Shown in pieces: positions 42,062 to 50,228 of a stretch of 64,000 nt of DNA. Source of the stretch: Oceanicella actignis (lineage in GTDB: Bacteria > Pseudomonadota > Alphaproteobacteria > Rhodobacterales > Rhodobacteraceae); NCBI RefSeq assembly GCF_008124525.1, contig NZ_VNHJ01000004.1:124001-188000 (forward strand), read 5' to 3'. The position numbers and the translations under genes were made by a program. Position 1 is the first letter of the stretch. Every line of letters begins with the position of its first letter. The notes beneath the pieces are model-generated. The model was given only the letters and a program-made list of their open reading frames with translations, was not told the origin of the DNA and did no database searches.

Positions 42062-42481
42062 ATGACGCGCCCGCCCGCAGCGCCCGACGAGGACGCGCGG
42101 GCGGGTCTGCGCGTGGACAAGTGGCTCTGGCATGCGCGCATCTTCCGCACCCGCACCCTGGCCGCGCGCTTCGTCGGGCAGACGGGTCTGCGGATCAACG
42201 GCGCGCGAATCGCCCGCCCCGCCGCGCTGGTGCGCCCCGGCGACGTGCTGACCGCCGCACTGAGCGAGCGCGTTCTTGTCCTGCGGGTCGTGGCGCTGGG
42301 CGCGCGGCGCGGCCCGGCGCCCGAGGCGCGGCTGCTCTACGAGGACCTGTCCCCGCCCCGCCCCGCGCGCGAGGGGCCCGCCGGCGCCCCGCCCGCCCGC
42401 GATCCCGGCGCCGGCCGGCCGACCGGGCGCGAGCGCCGCGCGCTCGACCGCCTGCGCGGCCGCGGCCCGCTGAACGACTGA
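42062..42481 (+). CDS. S4-domain RNA-binding protein (Hsp15-like)
   Basis: The 139-residue protein has an S4 domain at 14-75 (LRVDKWLWHARIFRTRTLA, INGARIARPAALVRPGD) and a basic tail (RERRALDRLRGRG). Hsp15 binds stalled 50S subunits carrying peptidyl-tRNA. It starts 4 bp after the helicase stop and is likely co-translated with it, consistent with an RNA-handling operon. Confidence 0.9.
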   Translation: MTRPPAAPDEDARAGLRVDKWLWHARIFRTRTLAARFVGQTGLRINGARIARPAALVRPGDVLTAALSERVLVLRVVALGARRGPAPEARLLYEDLSPPRPAREGPAGAPPARDPGAGRPTGRERRALDRLRGRGPLND

Positions 42482-42488
42482 GCGCCCC

Positions 42489-42517
42489 TTGAAACCCCTT
42501 CCGCCCGGGCATAGAAC
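42489..42517 (+). promoter_or_regulatory. Sigma-70-type promoter of the ferredoxin gene
   Basis: TTGAAA (42489-42494), a 17-bp spacer, and TAGAAC (42512-42517). The predicted transcript start is near 42524, 32 nt upstream of the ATG. The -35 begins 8 bp after the S4 stop. Confidence 0.5.
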
Positions 42518-42555
42518 CCCCTGACCGAACCCGCAGCCTGACGAGGATCCCAGCG

Positions 42556-42894
42556 ATGACCTATGTCGTGACCGAGAACTGCATCCGGTGCGTCTATACC
42601 GACTGCGTCGAGGTCTGCCCCGTCGATTGTTTCTACGTCGGCGAGAACATGCTGGTGATCCATCCTGACGAGTGCATCGACTGCGGCGTGTGCGAGCCCG
42701 AGTGCCCGGCCGAGGCGATCTCGCCCGACACCGAGCCGGGCATGGAGAAATGGGTCGAGTTCAACCGCAAATACGCCGAGCTCTGGCCCAACATCGTCAC
42801 CAAGCGCGACCCCTATCCCGACGCCGAGAAATACGACGGCGAGCCCGGCAAGCTCGAGAAGTATTTCTCGGAAAAGCCCGGCGTGGGCGACTGA
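42556..42894 (+). CDS. fdxA: 7Fe ferredoxin FdxA ([3Fe-4S]/[4Fe-4S])
   Basis: The 112-residue protein matches FdxA in length and motifs. [17 protein letters not shown] (Cys 9, 12, 17, 21, 25) and [12 protein letters not shown] (Cys 40, 43, 46, 50) supply the two clusters, and the C-terminal tail [15 protein letters not shown] is typical. It is a cytoplasmic low-potential electron carrier; partners are not evident here. GAGGATCCCAGCG precedes the ATG. It lies upstream of carD, as commonly seen in alphaproteobacteria. Confidence 0.95.
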   Translation: MTYVVTENCIRCVYTDCVEVCPVDCFYVGENMLVIHPDECIDCGVCEPECPAEAISPDTEPGMEKWVEFNRKYAELWPNIVTKRDPYPDAEKYDGEPGKLEKYFSEKPGVGD

Positions 42895-42993
42895 CGCCCG
42901 ACGAATCCGCCCGCGCGCCCATGCGGCGCAAGCCCCGCCCCCGCGCGAATCGGCGCGGGCGCGCAGGGTATGGGAATCGGGCGGTTTTTGTGT

Positions 42994-42999
42994 TATAAA
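42994..42999 (+). promoter_or_regulatory. Possible -10 element for carD
   Basis: TATAAA stands out in the GC-rich 247-bp spacer between fdxA and carD, 142 bp upstream of the ATG. The matching -35 (TGGGAA, 17 bp upstream) is weak. A long 5' leader would result. Confidence 0.35.
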
Positions 43000-43141
43000 G
43001 TCGTCACAGCACGAAACGCATGCGCCCCCGTCGGGGTCCTTCCCGGCGGGACGGCGTGCTTGGCGCGCGAATGGCGCGTCGGAAGGGCCTTCCCCCCTTT
43101 CCCCGCATCCGGCATGCGACCAAAAAGGATAGCGATCGCAG

Positions 43142-43654
43142 ATGAGCAAAACCGCCAAGAAGCCCGAATTCCGCCCCAACGATTACGTCGTCTACCCCGC
43201 CCATGGCGTCGGCAAGATCGTCAGCATCGAGGAGCAGGAAGTCGCGGGCATGAAGCTCGAACTGTTCGTCATCTCGTTCGAGAAGGACAAGATGACGCTT
43301 CGCGTCCCCACCGCGAAGGCCGGCTCGATCGGCATGCGCACGCTCAGCTCGCCCGACATCGTCGAGCGCGCGCTCGAGACCCTCAAGGGCCGCGCCCGCG
43401 TCAAGCGCGCCATGTGGTCGCGCCGCGCGCAGGAATACGAGCAGAAGATCAACTCGGGCGATCTGATCTCGATCGCCGAGGTGGTGCGCGACCTGCATCG
43501 CGCCGAGGATCAGCCCGATCAGTCCTATTCCGAGCGCCAGCTTTACGAAGCCGCGCTCGAGCGGCTGACGCGCGAGCTGGCGGCCGTCCAGGCGATCGAC
43601 GAGGCCGCCGCCGCCGCCCGCGTGGACGAGATGCTGACCCAGCGCGCCGCCTGA
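43142..43654 (+). CDS. CarD-family transcriptional regulator (CdnL)
   Basis: The 170-residue protein has the RNA-polymerase-interacting CarD/TRCF domain over residues 10-70 (FRPNDYVVYPAHGVGKIVSI, LRVPTAKAGSIGMRTLSS) and a helical DNA-binding C-terminal domain (RVKRAMWSRRAQEYEQKINS). CarD stabilises open complexes, especially at rRNA promoters lacking a -7 T. AAAAAGGAT lies upstream of the ATG. A strong terminator follows. Confidence 0.95.
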   Translation: MSKTAKKPEFRPNDYVVYPAHGVGKIVSIEEQEVAGMKLELFVISFEKDKMTLRVPTAKAGSIGMRTLSSPDIVERALETLKGRARVKRAMWSRRAQEYEQKINSGDLISIAEVVRDLHRAEDQPDQSYSERQLYEAALERLTRELAAVQAIDEAAAAARVDEMLTQRAA

Positions 43655-43675
43655 GCGCGCTCCGAGCGCAACGCG

Positions 43676-43707
43676 AAGGGCCTGCCGCGCAAGCGGCAGG
43701 CCCTTTT
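43676..43707 (+). terminator. Rho-independent terminator of carD
   Basis: AAGGGCCTGCCGC (43676-43688) and GCGGCAGGCCCTT (43693-43705) form a perfect 13-bp stem with a 4-nt loop, followed by TT. It is one of the clearest intrinsic terminators in the window. Confidence 0.88.
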
Positions 43708-43786
43708 CGCATGGCCGTGGACGGCCGCGCCCTTTTCATGGCCGTGGGCGGCCGAGTCGGCGCGCGGCCCGCCGCGCGGCCCAGGC

Positions 43787-44410
43787 TCAGCCTTCGGCGG
43801 CCAGCCGGCGCGCCTCTTCGATCGCCTCGGGGCGCAGACCGCGCACCGCGGTCAGGCGCGCGTTGAGCTGCGCAAGGCCTTCTTCGTCCAGCGCGCCCAG
43901 CTGGGCGAAGGTGCGGATGCCCAGCGCCGCAAGCTCTTCCTGAAGTTTCGGGCCGATGCCCTTGATTCGCTTCAGATCGTCGGCGGGCTTGCCCCGGGCT
44001 GCGACGACGCCGAACAGGTCGGCTTCGGGCGCGCCCTCGGGATCCGCGGCAGGCGGCGCGGCGGGCGCGGCGGCGGGCTGCGCATCGTCGCGCGGGGCTT
44101 CGGGGCGCGGGGCGTCGTCGCAAGCAGCCTCCTCGCGCGGGGCCTCGACAGGCGCGGCTTCGTCGCGGGCGGTCGGCTCGGCCGGCTCGGCCACGATCAC
44201 GGCATCCTCGACCGCCTCATCGGCGGCCTTCTCGTCGGCCGCCCTGGCGAAGGGCGTCTGGCCGGGCGCCAGGGTCAGGCTCCACATGGCGCCGAACCGC
44301 CAGGGAACGCCGAAGAACGGGGCCATGGGCGAAAAGCTGAGGACGTATTCGAGGGCGGTCTCGTCATCCCTCTTGGTCAGAGAGACGCCGAAGGGCGCAT
44401 CGAAGGTCAT
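43787..44410 (-). CDS. Helix-hairpin-helix domain protein with a charged linker
   Basis: The 207-residue protein has an N-terminal strand-rich segment (VSLTKRDDETALEYVLSF), an acidic Ala/Glu/Pro-rich linker (about 55-135), and a C-terminal HhH_5-type domain DDLKRIKGIGPKLQEELAAL (about 148-170) ending in a helix. Such HhH domains contact DNA or proteins. I do not know a specific function. AGGAG precedes the ATG at 44410. A 13-bp inverted repeat lies upstream. It converges on carD. Confidence 0.75.
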   Translation of the reverse strand: MTFDAPFGVSLTKRDDETALEYVLSFSPMAPFFGVPWRFGAMWSLTLAPGQTPFARAADEKAADEAVEDAVIVAEPAEPTARDEAAPVEAPREEAACDDAPRPEAPRDDAQPAAAPAAPPAADPEGAPEADLFGVVAARGKPADDLKRIKGIGPKLQEELAALGIRTFAQLGALDEEGLAQLNARLTAVRGLRPEAIEEARRLAAEG

Positions 44411-44435
44411 GGCGCACTCCTGAGGATCAAATCCA

Positions 44436-44481
44436 TGTTGCATTGCACGCAAGATACGCGCACGCATTGTGCATTGCAACA
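44436..44481. promoter_or_regulatory. Inverted TTGCATTGCA repeat upstream of the HhH gene
   Basis: TGTTGCATTGCAC (44436-44448) and GTGCATTGCAACA (44469-44481) are inverted copies with one mismatch, 20 bp apart. TGC/GCA-rich sites recall PhaR-type operators, but the match is only in style. ATTGCATTTTGC repeats after typA are similar. Confidence 0.5.
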
Positions 44482-44528
44482 TCGGATGCGCCGGCGACGA
44501 GACGCCCGCCGCGTCGCCGGCCCGCGCC

Positions 44529-45716
44529 TCAGACCGCCTTGCGCAGCTTGCGGCCCTTTTCGGCGCCGGCATAGCCGTAATGCTCGGCCAGGCGCGTCAG
44601 GGCGATCTTGAGCACCACCTTGCCCGAGCGCGCCGACCAGCCCATGCGCCGCTCGGTCGCCTCGAGCCCCTCGAGGAAGCAGCACGCGCGCAGCGCCACG
44701 TCGTTCAGCCCCGGCCCCAGCGCTTCGAGCGCGCGGGCCAGGCGCTCGCGCGCGCCCATCGGCCCCTCGGAAGGTCCGCGAAGGCGCGACACGCCGCCCT
44801 CGTCCACCGGCGCCAGCAGGCGCGTCCAGTCCTGCGCCACGCGCGGGCCAAGCTGGGCCAGCTCGAAATCCTCGCGCAGCTTCTCGCCGGCGGCGACCTC
44901 GGCCGAGGTCAGGAAGGGCTTGCCGTCCGGCCCCTTGCGCTTGGCCAGCCAGCCCAGCGGGGTTTCGCCGAGATTGACGCGGCGGCGCACCGATTCGCCG
45001 TTCTCGGGGAAAAGGCGCTCGCCCTCGACGGCGTGCTGGCGCGCGAAGGGCGAGGCGGCCTCGGCCATCTCGCGCGCCTCGGCGCCGCGGCGGCGCCTTT
45101 CGCCCTCTTCGGCGATGACGCGCTTGAGCCAGGCGCGGCCGACGGCGCTGATCTCGTAGCAGGCCATGTTGGGGCTCGAGGTGGTGGCCACGATCCACTC
45201 GCGCGCGGCGAAGGCCTTGGCGTAGGCGACGGACAGGCGCGCCAGGGTGACGAGCCCGTCCTTGCCCTTGCGGAACACGCAGGCGGTTTCGGCGCCCCGG
45301 GCAAGGGCGAGGAAGGCGCCGGGCTCGCACAGACGGCGCAGGATGCGCTTGGCCTCGCGGACGATCTCCTTGTCGCCAGGGGCGCCGACGGCGGGACGGG
45401 AGGGGCGAGAATGGGTCAACGCGGTCTCCATGGACGAATCATGCGCTGAGGCATGCGCGCGAAGCCAGGCCGAGGCGTCCTCGAGCAGGGCGTCCGCAAG
45501 CGGATCGTCCCGGCGCTGCTCCACGCGCCGGACGGCGCGCATGATGGTTGAGGGTTGGCAGTCCTGCTGCGCCGCAAGCCCCCGCATCGAGACGCCCAGA
45601 ACCACATGCGCCAGGTAGAGGGCGGCGTCGGTCACGCGCCGATCGTCGGCGTCGGCGTGCAGGACCGACATGGCGGCGCGGCGGCACTGTTCGAGCTGGT
45701 CTGCGATGCGCGTCAT
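44529..45716 (-). CDS. DUF6456 protein with an N-terminal helix-turn-helix
   Basis: The 395-residue protein has an N-terminal helix-turn-helix-like part (about 20-70: GVSMRGLAAQQDCQPSTIMR), a middle region (LARLSVAYAKAFAAREWIVA), and a C-terminal DUF6456 domain near 250-385 (LGETPLGWLAKRKGPDGKPF, ALTRLAEHYGY). The domain is known mainly from alphaproteobacteria, and its role is unproven; DNA binding is likely. No strong ribosome-binding site precedes the ATG. It diverges from the DUF6477 gene across an AT-rich island. Confidence 0.82.
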   Translation of the reverse strand: MTRIADQLEQCRRAAMSVLHADADDRRVTDAALYLAHVVLGVSMRGLAAQQDCQPSTIMRAVRRVEQRRDDPLADALLEDASAWLRAHASAHDSSMETALTHSRPSRPAVGAPGDKEIVREAKRILRRLCEPGAFLALARGAETACVFRKGKDGLVTLARLSVAYAKAFAAREWIVATTSSPNMACYEISAVGRAWLKRVIAEEGERRRRGAEAREMAEAASPFARQHAVEGERLFPENGESVRRRVNLGETPLGWLAKRKGPDGKPFLTSAEVAAGEKLREDFELAQLGPRVAQDWTRLLAPVDEGGVSRLRGPSEGPMGARERLARALEALGPGLNDVALRACCFLEGLEATERRMGWSARSGKVVLKIALTRLAEHYGYAGAEKGRKLRKAV

Positions 45717-45880
45717 TTTTTTCGCCTTTTCGGGGAACTTTAGGCAATTTTCAAGCTATGGTTGAATTATGAACATTGAGTTAAGTCGCAAAAATGTTTG
45801 GTGATTCGCAGCAAATCCTTACAAATTCTTAATTTAATTGGATTTTCACGCAGCGCGCGCTGCAACCCATGGTTGCGCAA
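45717..45880. promoter_or_regulatory. AT-rich divergent control region of the DUF6456 and DUF6477 genes
   Basis: This stretch is visibly AT-rich in an otherwise extremely GC-rich window. It contains TTAA words (45781, 45830), a GATTC (CcrM GANTC) site at 45812, and a GCAACC-CAT-GGTTGC palindrome at 45862-45876. These features recall cell-cycle-controlled promoters, but no exact CtrA site (TTAA-N7-TTAA) was found. Confidence 0.5.
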
Positions 45881-45939
45881 CACCCGGAATCACGCGCCAA
45901 GATGAACGCCGTCACGAAACGCAAGCCACGGAGACGGCC

Positions 45940-46317
45940 ATGTCCTTCGCCTACTTCCCCGCCCAGGCCTTCGCCACCGCCGCCCCCGCCATCCCGCCCA
46001 AGGGCGCGGAGCCCGCGCCGACGCCGCGCATCCCCCCCGCCCATGCCCTGCGCGGCCTGCGCCGCCCCCGCATCCTGGCCCGCGCCGCGCGCGCGGCCGC
46101 GGCGGGCTATGCGCGCAAGCGCGACCTGCCGCGGCTGCTGCCGGGATTCTCGCCGCGCGATCCGTCGGAACTGATGGGCAAGCTGCGCCAGGTCGAGGCC
46201 GAATGCGAAAAGGCCCGCCGCGCCAAGGCGACGGGCTATTGCGCCGTGCGTCATGTCGGCATTCTGGCCGCGCTGATCGCCGAGGCCGCCGCCCCGACCC
46301 GCACGCTCCGCGCCTGA
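45940..46317 (+). CDS. DUF6477 family protein
   Basis: The 125-residue protein begins MSFAYFPAQAFATA and has a conserved core LRGLRRPRILARAARAAAAG, a YARKRDLPRLL stretch and ESELMGKL-like helices (SELMGKLRQVEAECEKARR). This is DUF6477, a small Rhodobacterales family of unknown role. I chose the ATG at 45940, preceded by GGAGACGG; the frame is open further upstream but lies in the AT-rich control region. It diverges from the DUF6456 gene. Confidence 0.78.
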   Translation: MSFAYFPAQAFATAAPAIPPKGAEPAPTPRIPPAHALRGLRRPRILARAARAAAAGYARKRDLPRLLPGFSPRDPSELMGKLRQVEAECEKARRAKATGYCAVRHVGILAALIAEAAAPTRTLRA

Positions 46318-46336
46318 GGGCGCGGAGCCGGCCCGC

Positions 46337-47899
46337 TCAGGTGAAGCTGTCGGGCTCGGAAGCCTTGCGCTGGGCGACATAGGCCTCCAGCGCCTCGCGG
46401 GTCGCCGGATCGATCGCCGGGGCCTCGTATTCGGCCAGCATGCGCTTCCAGCGCGCCTCGGCCAGCGCGGCGCTGTCGCGCGCGCCTTCCTCGGCCCAGG
46501 TCTCGAAGGGCTTGTAGTCAAGGACCTCGGTGCGCCAGAAGGCGGTCTGGAAATTCGCCTGGGTGTGCGCGCAGCCCAGATAATGCCCGCCGGGACCGAC
46601 CTCGCGGATCGCGTCCATCGCCTGGGCGCCTTCGGACATGTCCACGCCCTCGGCCAGGCTGTGCAGCACGCCCAGCTGATCGGCGTCGAGCACGAACTTC
46701 TCGTAGGACGAGACCAACCCGCCCTCGAGCCAGCCGCAGGCGTGCAGCATGAAGTTGACGCCGCCCAGCAGCGCCGCGTTCAGGGTGTTGGCGGTCTCGT
46801 AGGCGGCCTGCGCGTCGGGCAGCTTGGACCCGCACAGCCCCCCGCCCGAGCGGAAGGGCAGCCCCAGACGCCGCGCCAGCTGGCCCGCGCCGAACAGGAT
46901 CTTGGACGCCTCGGGCGTGCCGAAGGTGGGCGCGCCCGAATTCATGTCGATCGAGGTCACGAAGGCGCCGAAGATCACCGGGGCGCCGGGCCGGATCAGC
47001 TGCGAATACGCCACGCCCGCCAGCACCTCGGCCAGCACCTGCGTCAGCGTTCCGGCCACCGAGACCGGCGCCATGGCCCCGCCGACGATGAAGGGCGAGA
47101 TGATGCAGGCCTGATTCGCCCGCGCATAGACCTCGAGCGCGCCCATCATCGTCGCGTCGAAGGTCAGCGGCGAGTTGATGTTGATGAGCGAGGTCATGAC
47201 CGTGTCCAGCTCGCCTTCGGGCTTGCCGAACAGGATCTCGCACATGCGCACCGAATCCTCGGCGCGCGAGGGCTCGGTGACCGAGCCCATGAAGGGCTTG
47301 TCGCTCAGCGTCATGTGCGCCAGCAGCATGTCGAGATGGCGCTTGTTGACCGGCACGTCGGTCGGCTCGCACAGCGTGCCGCCCGAATGGTGCACCCACC
47401 TGGACATGTAGCCCAGCTTCACGAAGTTGCGGAAATCCTCGATCGTGGCGTAGCGGCGCCCCTTCTCGTTGCAGCGCACGAAGGGCGGGCCGTAAACCGG
47501 CGCCAGCACCAGGCTGCGCCCGCCGATGGTCACGTCGCGCTCGGGGTTGCGGGCGCGCTGGACGAAGCTGCCGGGCGCGGTGGCGCACAGCTGCCGCGCC
47601 AGCCCGCGCGGGATGCGCACGCGCTCGCCGTCGATGTCGGCGCCGGCCGCGCGCCAGCGCTCGAGCGCGGCGGGGTTGTCCACGAAATTGACGCCGATTT
47701 CCTCGAGCACCGTCTCGGCGTTGCGCTCGATGATCTCCAGCGCCTCTTCGTCGAGGATCTCGAAATTCGGAATCCTGCGCTCGATGAAGCGCGCGGCCTC
47801 GATCCGGCGCGCGGTGCGCGCGGCCCGGCGCGCCGCGCCGCCTCCGCCGCGCGCCCTGCGCCGTCCCGCGCCCGCGGCCTCGTCCCGAAGTTCCGTCAT
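46337..47899 (-). CDS. Trimethylamine methyltransferase (MttB) family protein, non-pyrrolysine
   Basis: The 520-residue protein matches COG5598/Mtt[21 protein letters not shown] near 45, [20 protein letters not shown] near 165, and late [19 protein letters not shown]. The methanogen enzymes have an in-frame amber codon (pyrrolysine); none occurs here, so this is the bacterial glycine-betaine/carnitine-type branch. These transfer a methyl group to a corrinoid protein, none of which is visible nearby. An N-terminal Arg/Gly-rich segment (1-35) is low complexity. The start may instead be the ATG at 47908. Confidence 0.85.
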   Translation of the reverse strand: MTELRDEAAGAGRRRARGGGGAARRAARTARRIEAARFIERRIPNFEILDEEALEIIERNAETVLEEIGVNFVDNPAALERWRAAGADIDGERVRIPRGLARQLCATAPGSFVQRARNPERDVTIGGRSLVLAPVYGPPFVRCNEKGRRYATIEDFRNFVKLGYMSRWVHHSGGTLCEPTDVPVNKRHLDMLLAHMTLSDKPFMGSVTEPSRAEDSVRMCEILFGKPEGELDTVMTSLININSPLTFDATMMGALEVYARANQACIISPFIVGGAMAPVSVAGTLTQVLAEVLAGVAYSQLIRPGAPVIFGAFVTSIDMNSGAPTFGTPEASKILFGAGQLARRLGLPFRSGGGLCGSKLPDAQAAYETANTLNAALLGGVNFMLHACGWLEGGLVSSYEKFVLDADQLGVLHSLAEGVDMSEGAQAMDAIREVGPGGHYLGCAHTQANFQTAFWRTEVLDYKPFETWAEEGARDSAALAEARWKRMLAEYEAPAIDPATREALEAYVAQRKASEPDSFT

Positions 47900-48212
47900 G
47901 TCATCCATCCATATGTGCGCCGTCAGCGTTGGCACGAACATACCCCGCCCGTCCGCGGCCGAGCCCACGAATGCGGCCCGCCGCGCGCCGGTTGCGACAT
48001 GTCGGGCGCATCCGGCGCGCATTGGCCGCGCAACGGGGGCCGCGCAACGGGGGCCGCGCAACGGGGGCCGCGCGCCGGGGGGTCGCGCCGGGGGCGCTGG
48101 GGGACCCTTCGGGGGCGCTTCGGGGCCGGGCCCGCGGCGCTCGCGCAGACGCGCGCCGCGCCCCGGCGCGCGCGGATCTTGCGCGCGCGCGCCGCTCGGG
48201 CTACGCAGCGCC
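47900..48212. repeat. Divergent spacer of mttB-like gene and guaA with a 14-bp tandem repeat (48026-48073)
   Basis: Three perfect copies of CCGCGCAACGGGGG start at 48026, 48040 and 48054, followed by a partial copy. The rest is GC-rich with no gene. Both promoters of the divergent genes must lie here, but no clear -35/-10 was found. Confidence 0.7.
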
Positions 48213-49772
48213 ATGACCCAGGCACATGATCTCATCCTCATCGTCGATTTCGGCAGCCAGGTGACGCAGCTCATCGCCCGCCGGCTGCGCGAAAGCGGCG
48301 TGTATTGCGAAATCCATCCGTTCAACAAGCTGGACGACGACGCGCTGCGCCGCCTTGCGCCCAAGGGGGTGATCCTGTCGGGCGGCCCCGATTCGGTCAC
48401 CCGCCCCGGCAGCCCCCGCGCCCCCGAGGCGCTGTGGACGCTGGGCGTGCCGGTTCTGGGCATCTGCTACGGCCAGCAGGTCATGGTCGCGCAGCTGGGC
48501 GGCAAGGTCGAACCGGGCGCCGAGCGCGAATTCGGCCGCGCCTTCGTCACCATCAAGGCCGAGGATCCGCTGCTGCAAGGCCTGGCGCCCGTGGGCGGGC
48601 GCGAAGAGGTGTGGATGTCGCATGGCGACCGCGTCGTCGCCCTGCCCGAGGGCTTCGGCGTGATCGGCTCGTCATCGGGCGCGCCCTACGCCATCATCGC
48701 CGACCCCGAGCGCCGCTTCTACGGCGTCCAGTTCCACCCCGAGGTGCACCACACCCCCAACGGCGCGCGGCTGCTGCGCAACTTCACCCACGAGGTGTGC
48801 GGCCTGAAGGGCGACTGGACCATGGCCGCCTATCGCGACGAGGCGATCGAGAAGATTCGCGCCCAGGTCGGCGACGGCAAGGTCATCTGCGGGCTGTCGG
48901 GCGGGGTCGATTCGTCGGTCGCGGCGGTGCTGATCCACGAGGCGATCGGCGATCAGCTGACCTGCGTCTTCGTCGACACCGGGCTGATGCGCATGGGCGA
49001 GGCGGACGAGGTGGTGAGCCTGTTCCGCGACCACTACAACATCCCCCTCATCCACGCCGACGAATCCGAACTGTTCCTGTCCGCGCTCGAGGGCGTCAGC
49101 GACCCCGAAGAGAAGCGCAAGACCATCGGGCGCCTGTTCGTCGAGGTGTTCGAGAAGCACGCGCGCGAGGTCGGGGGCGCGAAGTTCCTGGCCCAGGGCA
49201 CGCTCTACCCCGACGTGATCGAATCGGTCAGCGTCACCGGCGGCCCATCGGTCACCATCAAGTCGCACCACAATGTCGGCGGCCTGCCCGAGCGCATGAA
49301 CCTGCAGCTGGTCGAGCCGCTGCGCGACCTGTTCAAGGACGAGGTCCGGGCGCTGGGCCGCGAGCTGGGCCTGCCGCCCGCCTTCGTCGGCCGCCACCCC
49401 TTCCCCGGCCCCGGCCTGGCCATCCGCTGCCCCGGCGAGATCACCCGCGAGAAGCTCGAGATCCTGCGCAAGGCCGACGCGATCTATCTGGACCAGATCC
49501 GCCGGCACGGCCTGTATGACGAGATCTGGCAGGCCTTCGCTGTGCTGCTGCCCGTGCGCACCGTGGGGGTGATGGGCGACGGGCGCACCTATGACTATGC
49601 CTGCGCGCTGCGGGCGGTCACCTCGGTGGACGGGATGACGGCGGACTACTACCCCTTCAGCCACGACTTCCTGTCCGAGACCGCCACGCGCATCATCAAC
49701 GAGGTCGAGGGCGTCAACCGCGTCACCTACGACATCACCTCGAAGCCGCCGGGCACGATCGAGTGGGAATGA
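48213..49772 (+). CDS. guaA: GMP synthase (glutamine-hydrolysing)
   Basis: The 519-residue protein has the class I amidotransferase domain with GICYGQQ (nucleophile Cys85) and FHPEVHH (catalytic His), then the ATP pyrophosphatase P-loop [14 protein letters not shown] near residue 230, and a dimerisation domain ending PGTIEWE. It converts XMP to GMP in purine synthesis. Length is standard. The ATG at 48213 gives the normal start; a longer upstream reading is spurious. It ends with a strong terminator. Confidence 0.97.
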   Translation: MTQAHDLILIVDFGSQVTQLIARRLRESGVYCEIHPFNKLDDDALRRLAPKGVILSGGPDSVTRPGSPRAPEALWTLGVPVLGICYGQQVMVAQLGGKVEPGAEREFGRAFVTIKAEDPLLQGLAPVGGREEVWMSHGDRVVALPEGFGVIGSSSGAPYAIIADPERRFYGVQFHPEVHHTPNGARLLRNFTHEVCGLKGDWTMAAYRDEAIEKIRAQVGDGKVICGLSGGVDSSVAAVLIHEAIGDQLTCVFVDTGLMRMGEADEVVSLFRDHYNIPLIHADESELFLSALEGVSDPEEKRKTIGRLFVEVFEKHAREVGGAKFLAQGTLYPDVIESVSVTGGPSVTIKSHHNVGGLPERMNLQLVEPLRDLFKDEVRALGRELGLPPAFVGRHPFPGPGLAIRCPGEITREKLEILRKADAIYLDQIRRHGLYDEIWQAFAVLLPVRTVGVMGDGRTYDYACALRAVTSVDGMTADYYPFSHDFLSETATRIINEVEGVNRVTYDITSKPPGTIEWE

Positions 49773-49798
49773 GCCCGTCGGGCGAGACGGCGCGAGGC

Positions 49799-49842
49799 GG
49801 CCTGCGGCGTGGCTTGAAGACCATGCCGCAGGCCTTTGTTTT
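49799..49842 (+). terminator. Rho-independent terminator of guaA
   Basis: GGCCTGCGGCGTGG (49799-49812) and CCATGCCGCAGGCC (49821-49834) form a 14-bp stem with one G-U pair and an 8-nt loop, followed by TTTGTTTT. Confidence 0.9.
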
Positions 49843-49869
49843 CGATTGAACAAGAAAGACGGCTCGACG

Positions 49870-50074
49870 CGCCGCCGCCCCATGCGACGCGCTCCTGAAA
49901 AGCGCGCGCCTTGGCTCCGCCACGCGAGGAACGCGCCCCAAGGCGCCGGCGCTTCACGTCTTCTTGCCGCGCGAGACCGCCCGCCGCCGCGCCGCCCCAT
50001 GCGATGCCCCACAGGGCGCGCGCCCCGGCTCCGCCGCGCGAGGAACGCGCCCCAAGGCGCCGGCGCTTCACGTC
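49870..50074. repeat. Two copies of a roughly 90-bp sequence 114 bp apart, in the spacer after guaA
   Basis: Copy A (49870-49960) and copy B (49984-50074) share CGCGAGGAACGCGCCCCAAG and GGCGCCGGCGCTTCACGTC almost perfectly at their ends, and diverge at the start. The 49843-50228 spacer has no supportable gene. The frame that crosses it codes low-complexity sequence. Confidence 0.75.
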
Positions 50075-50228
50075 CTTTTCCCGCCGCGGCGGCCCGCGCC
50101 CGCCCGCCGCGCCGCCGCCCCCGGCCCAGCGCGCCGCGCGGATGTCTCGCGCGCAACGGGCGAATCGCGCTCTTATCGACCGAGGATGCGCGGCGCCTCT
50201 TGCGCCGCCGCGAAAATGGAGGAGCGAC

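Noticed and set aside
38866-42198. A 1110-codon minus-strand open frame opposite the helicase
   Set aside because: It mirrors the Suv3-like helicase codons. No motif or ribosome-binding site supports it.
46337-47899. Possible pyrrolysine-containing MttB
   Set aside because: The frame has no internal TAG and no pyl genes are nearby, so the bacterial non-pyrrolysine branch is the right call.
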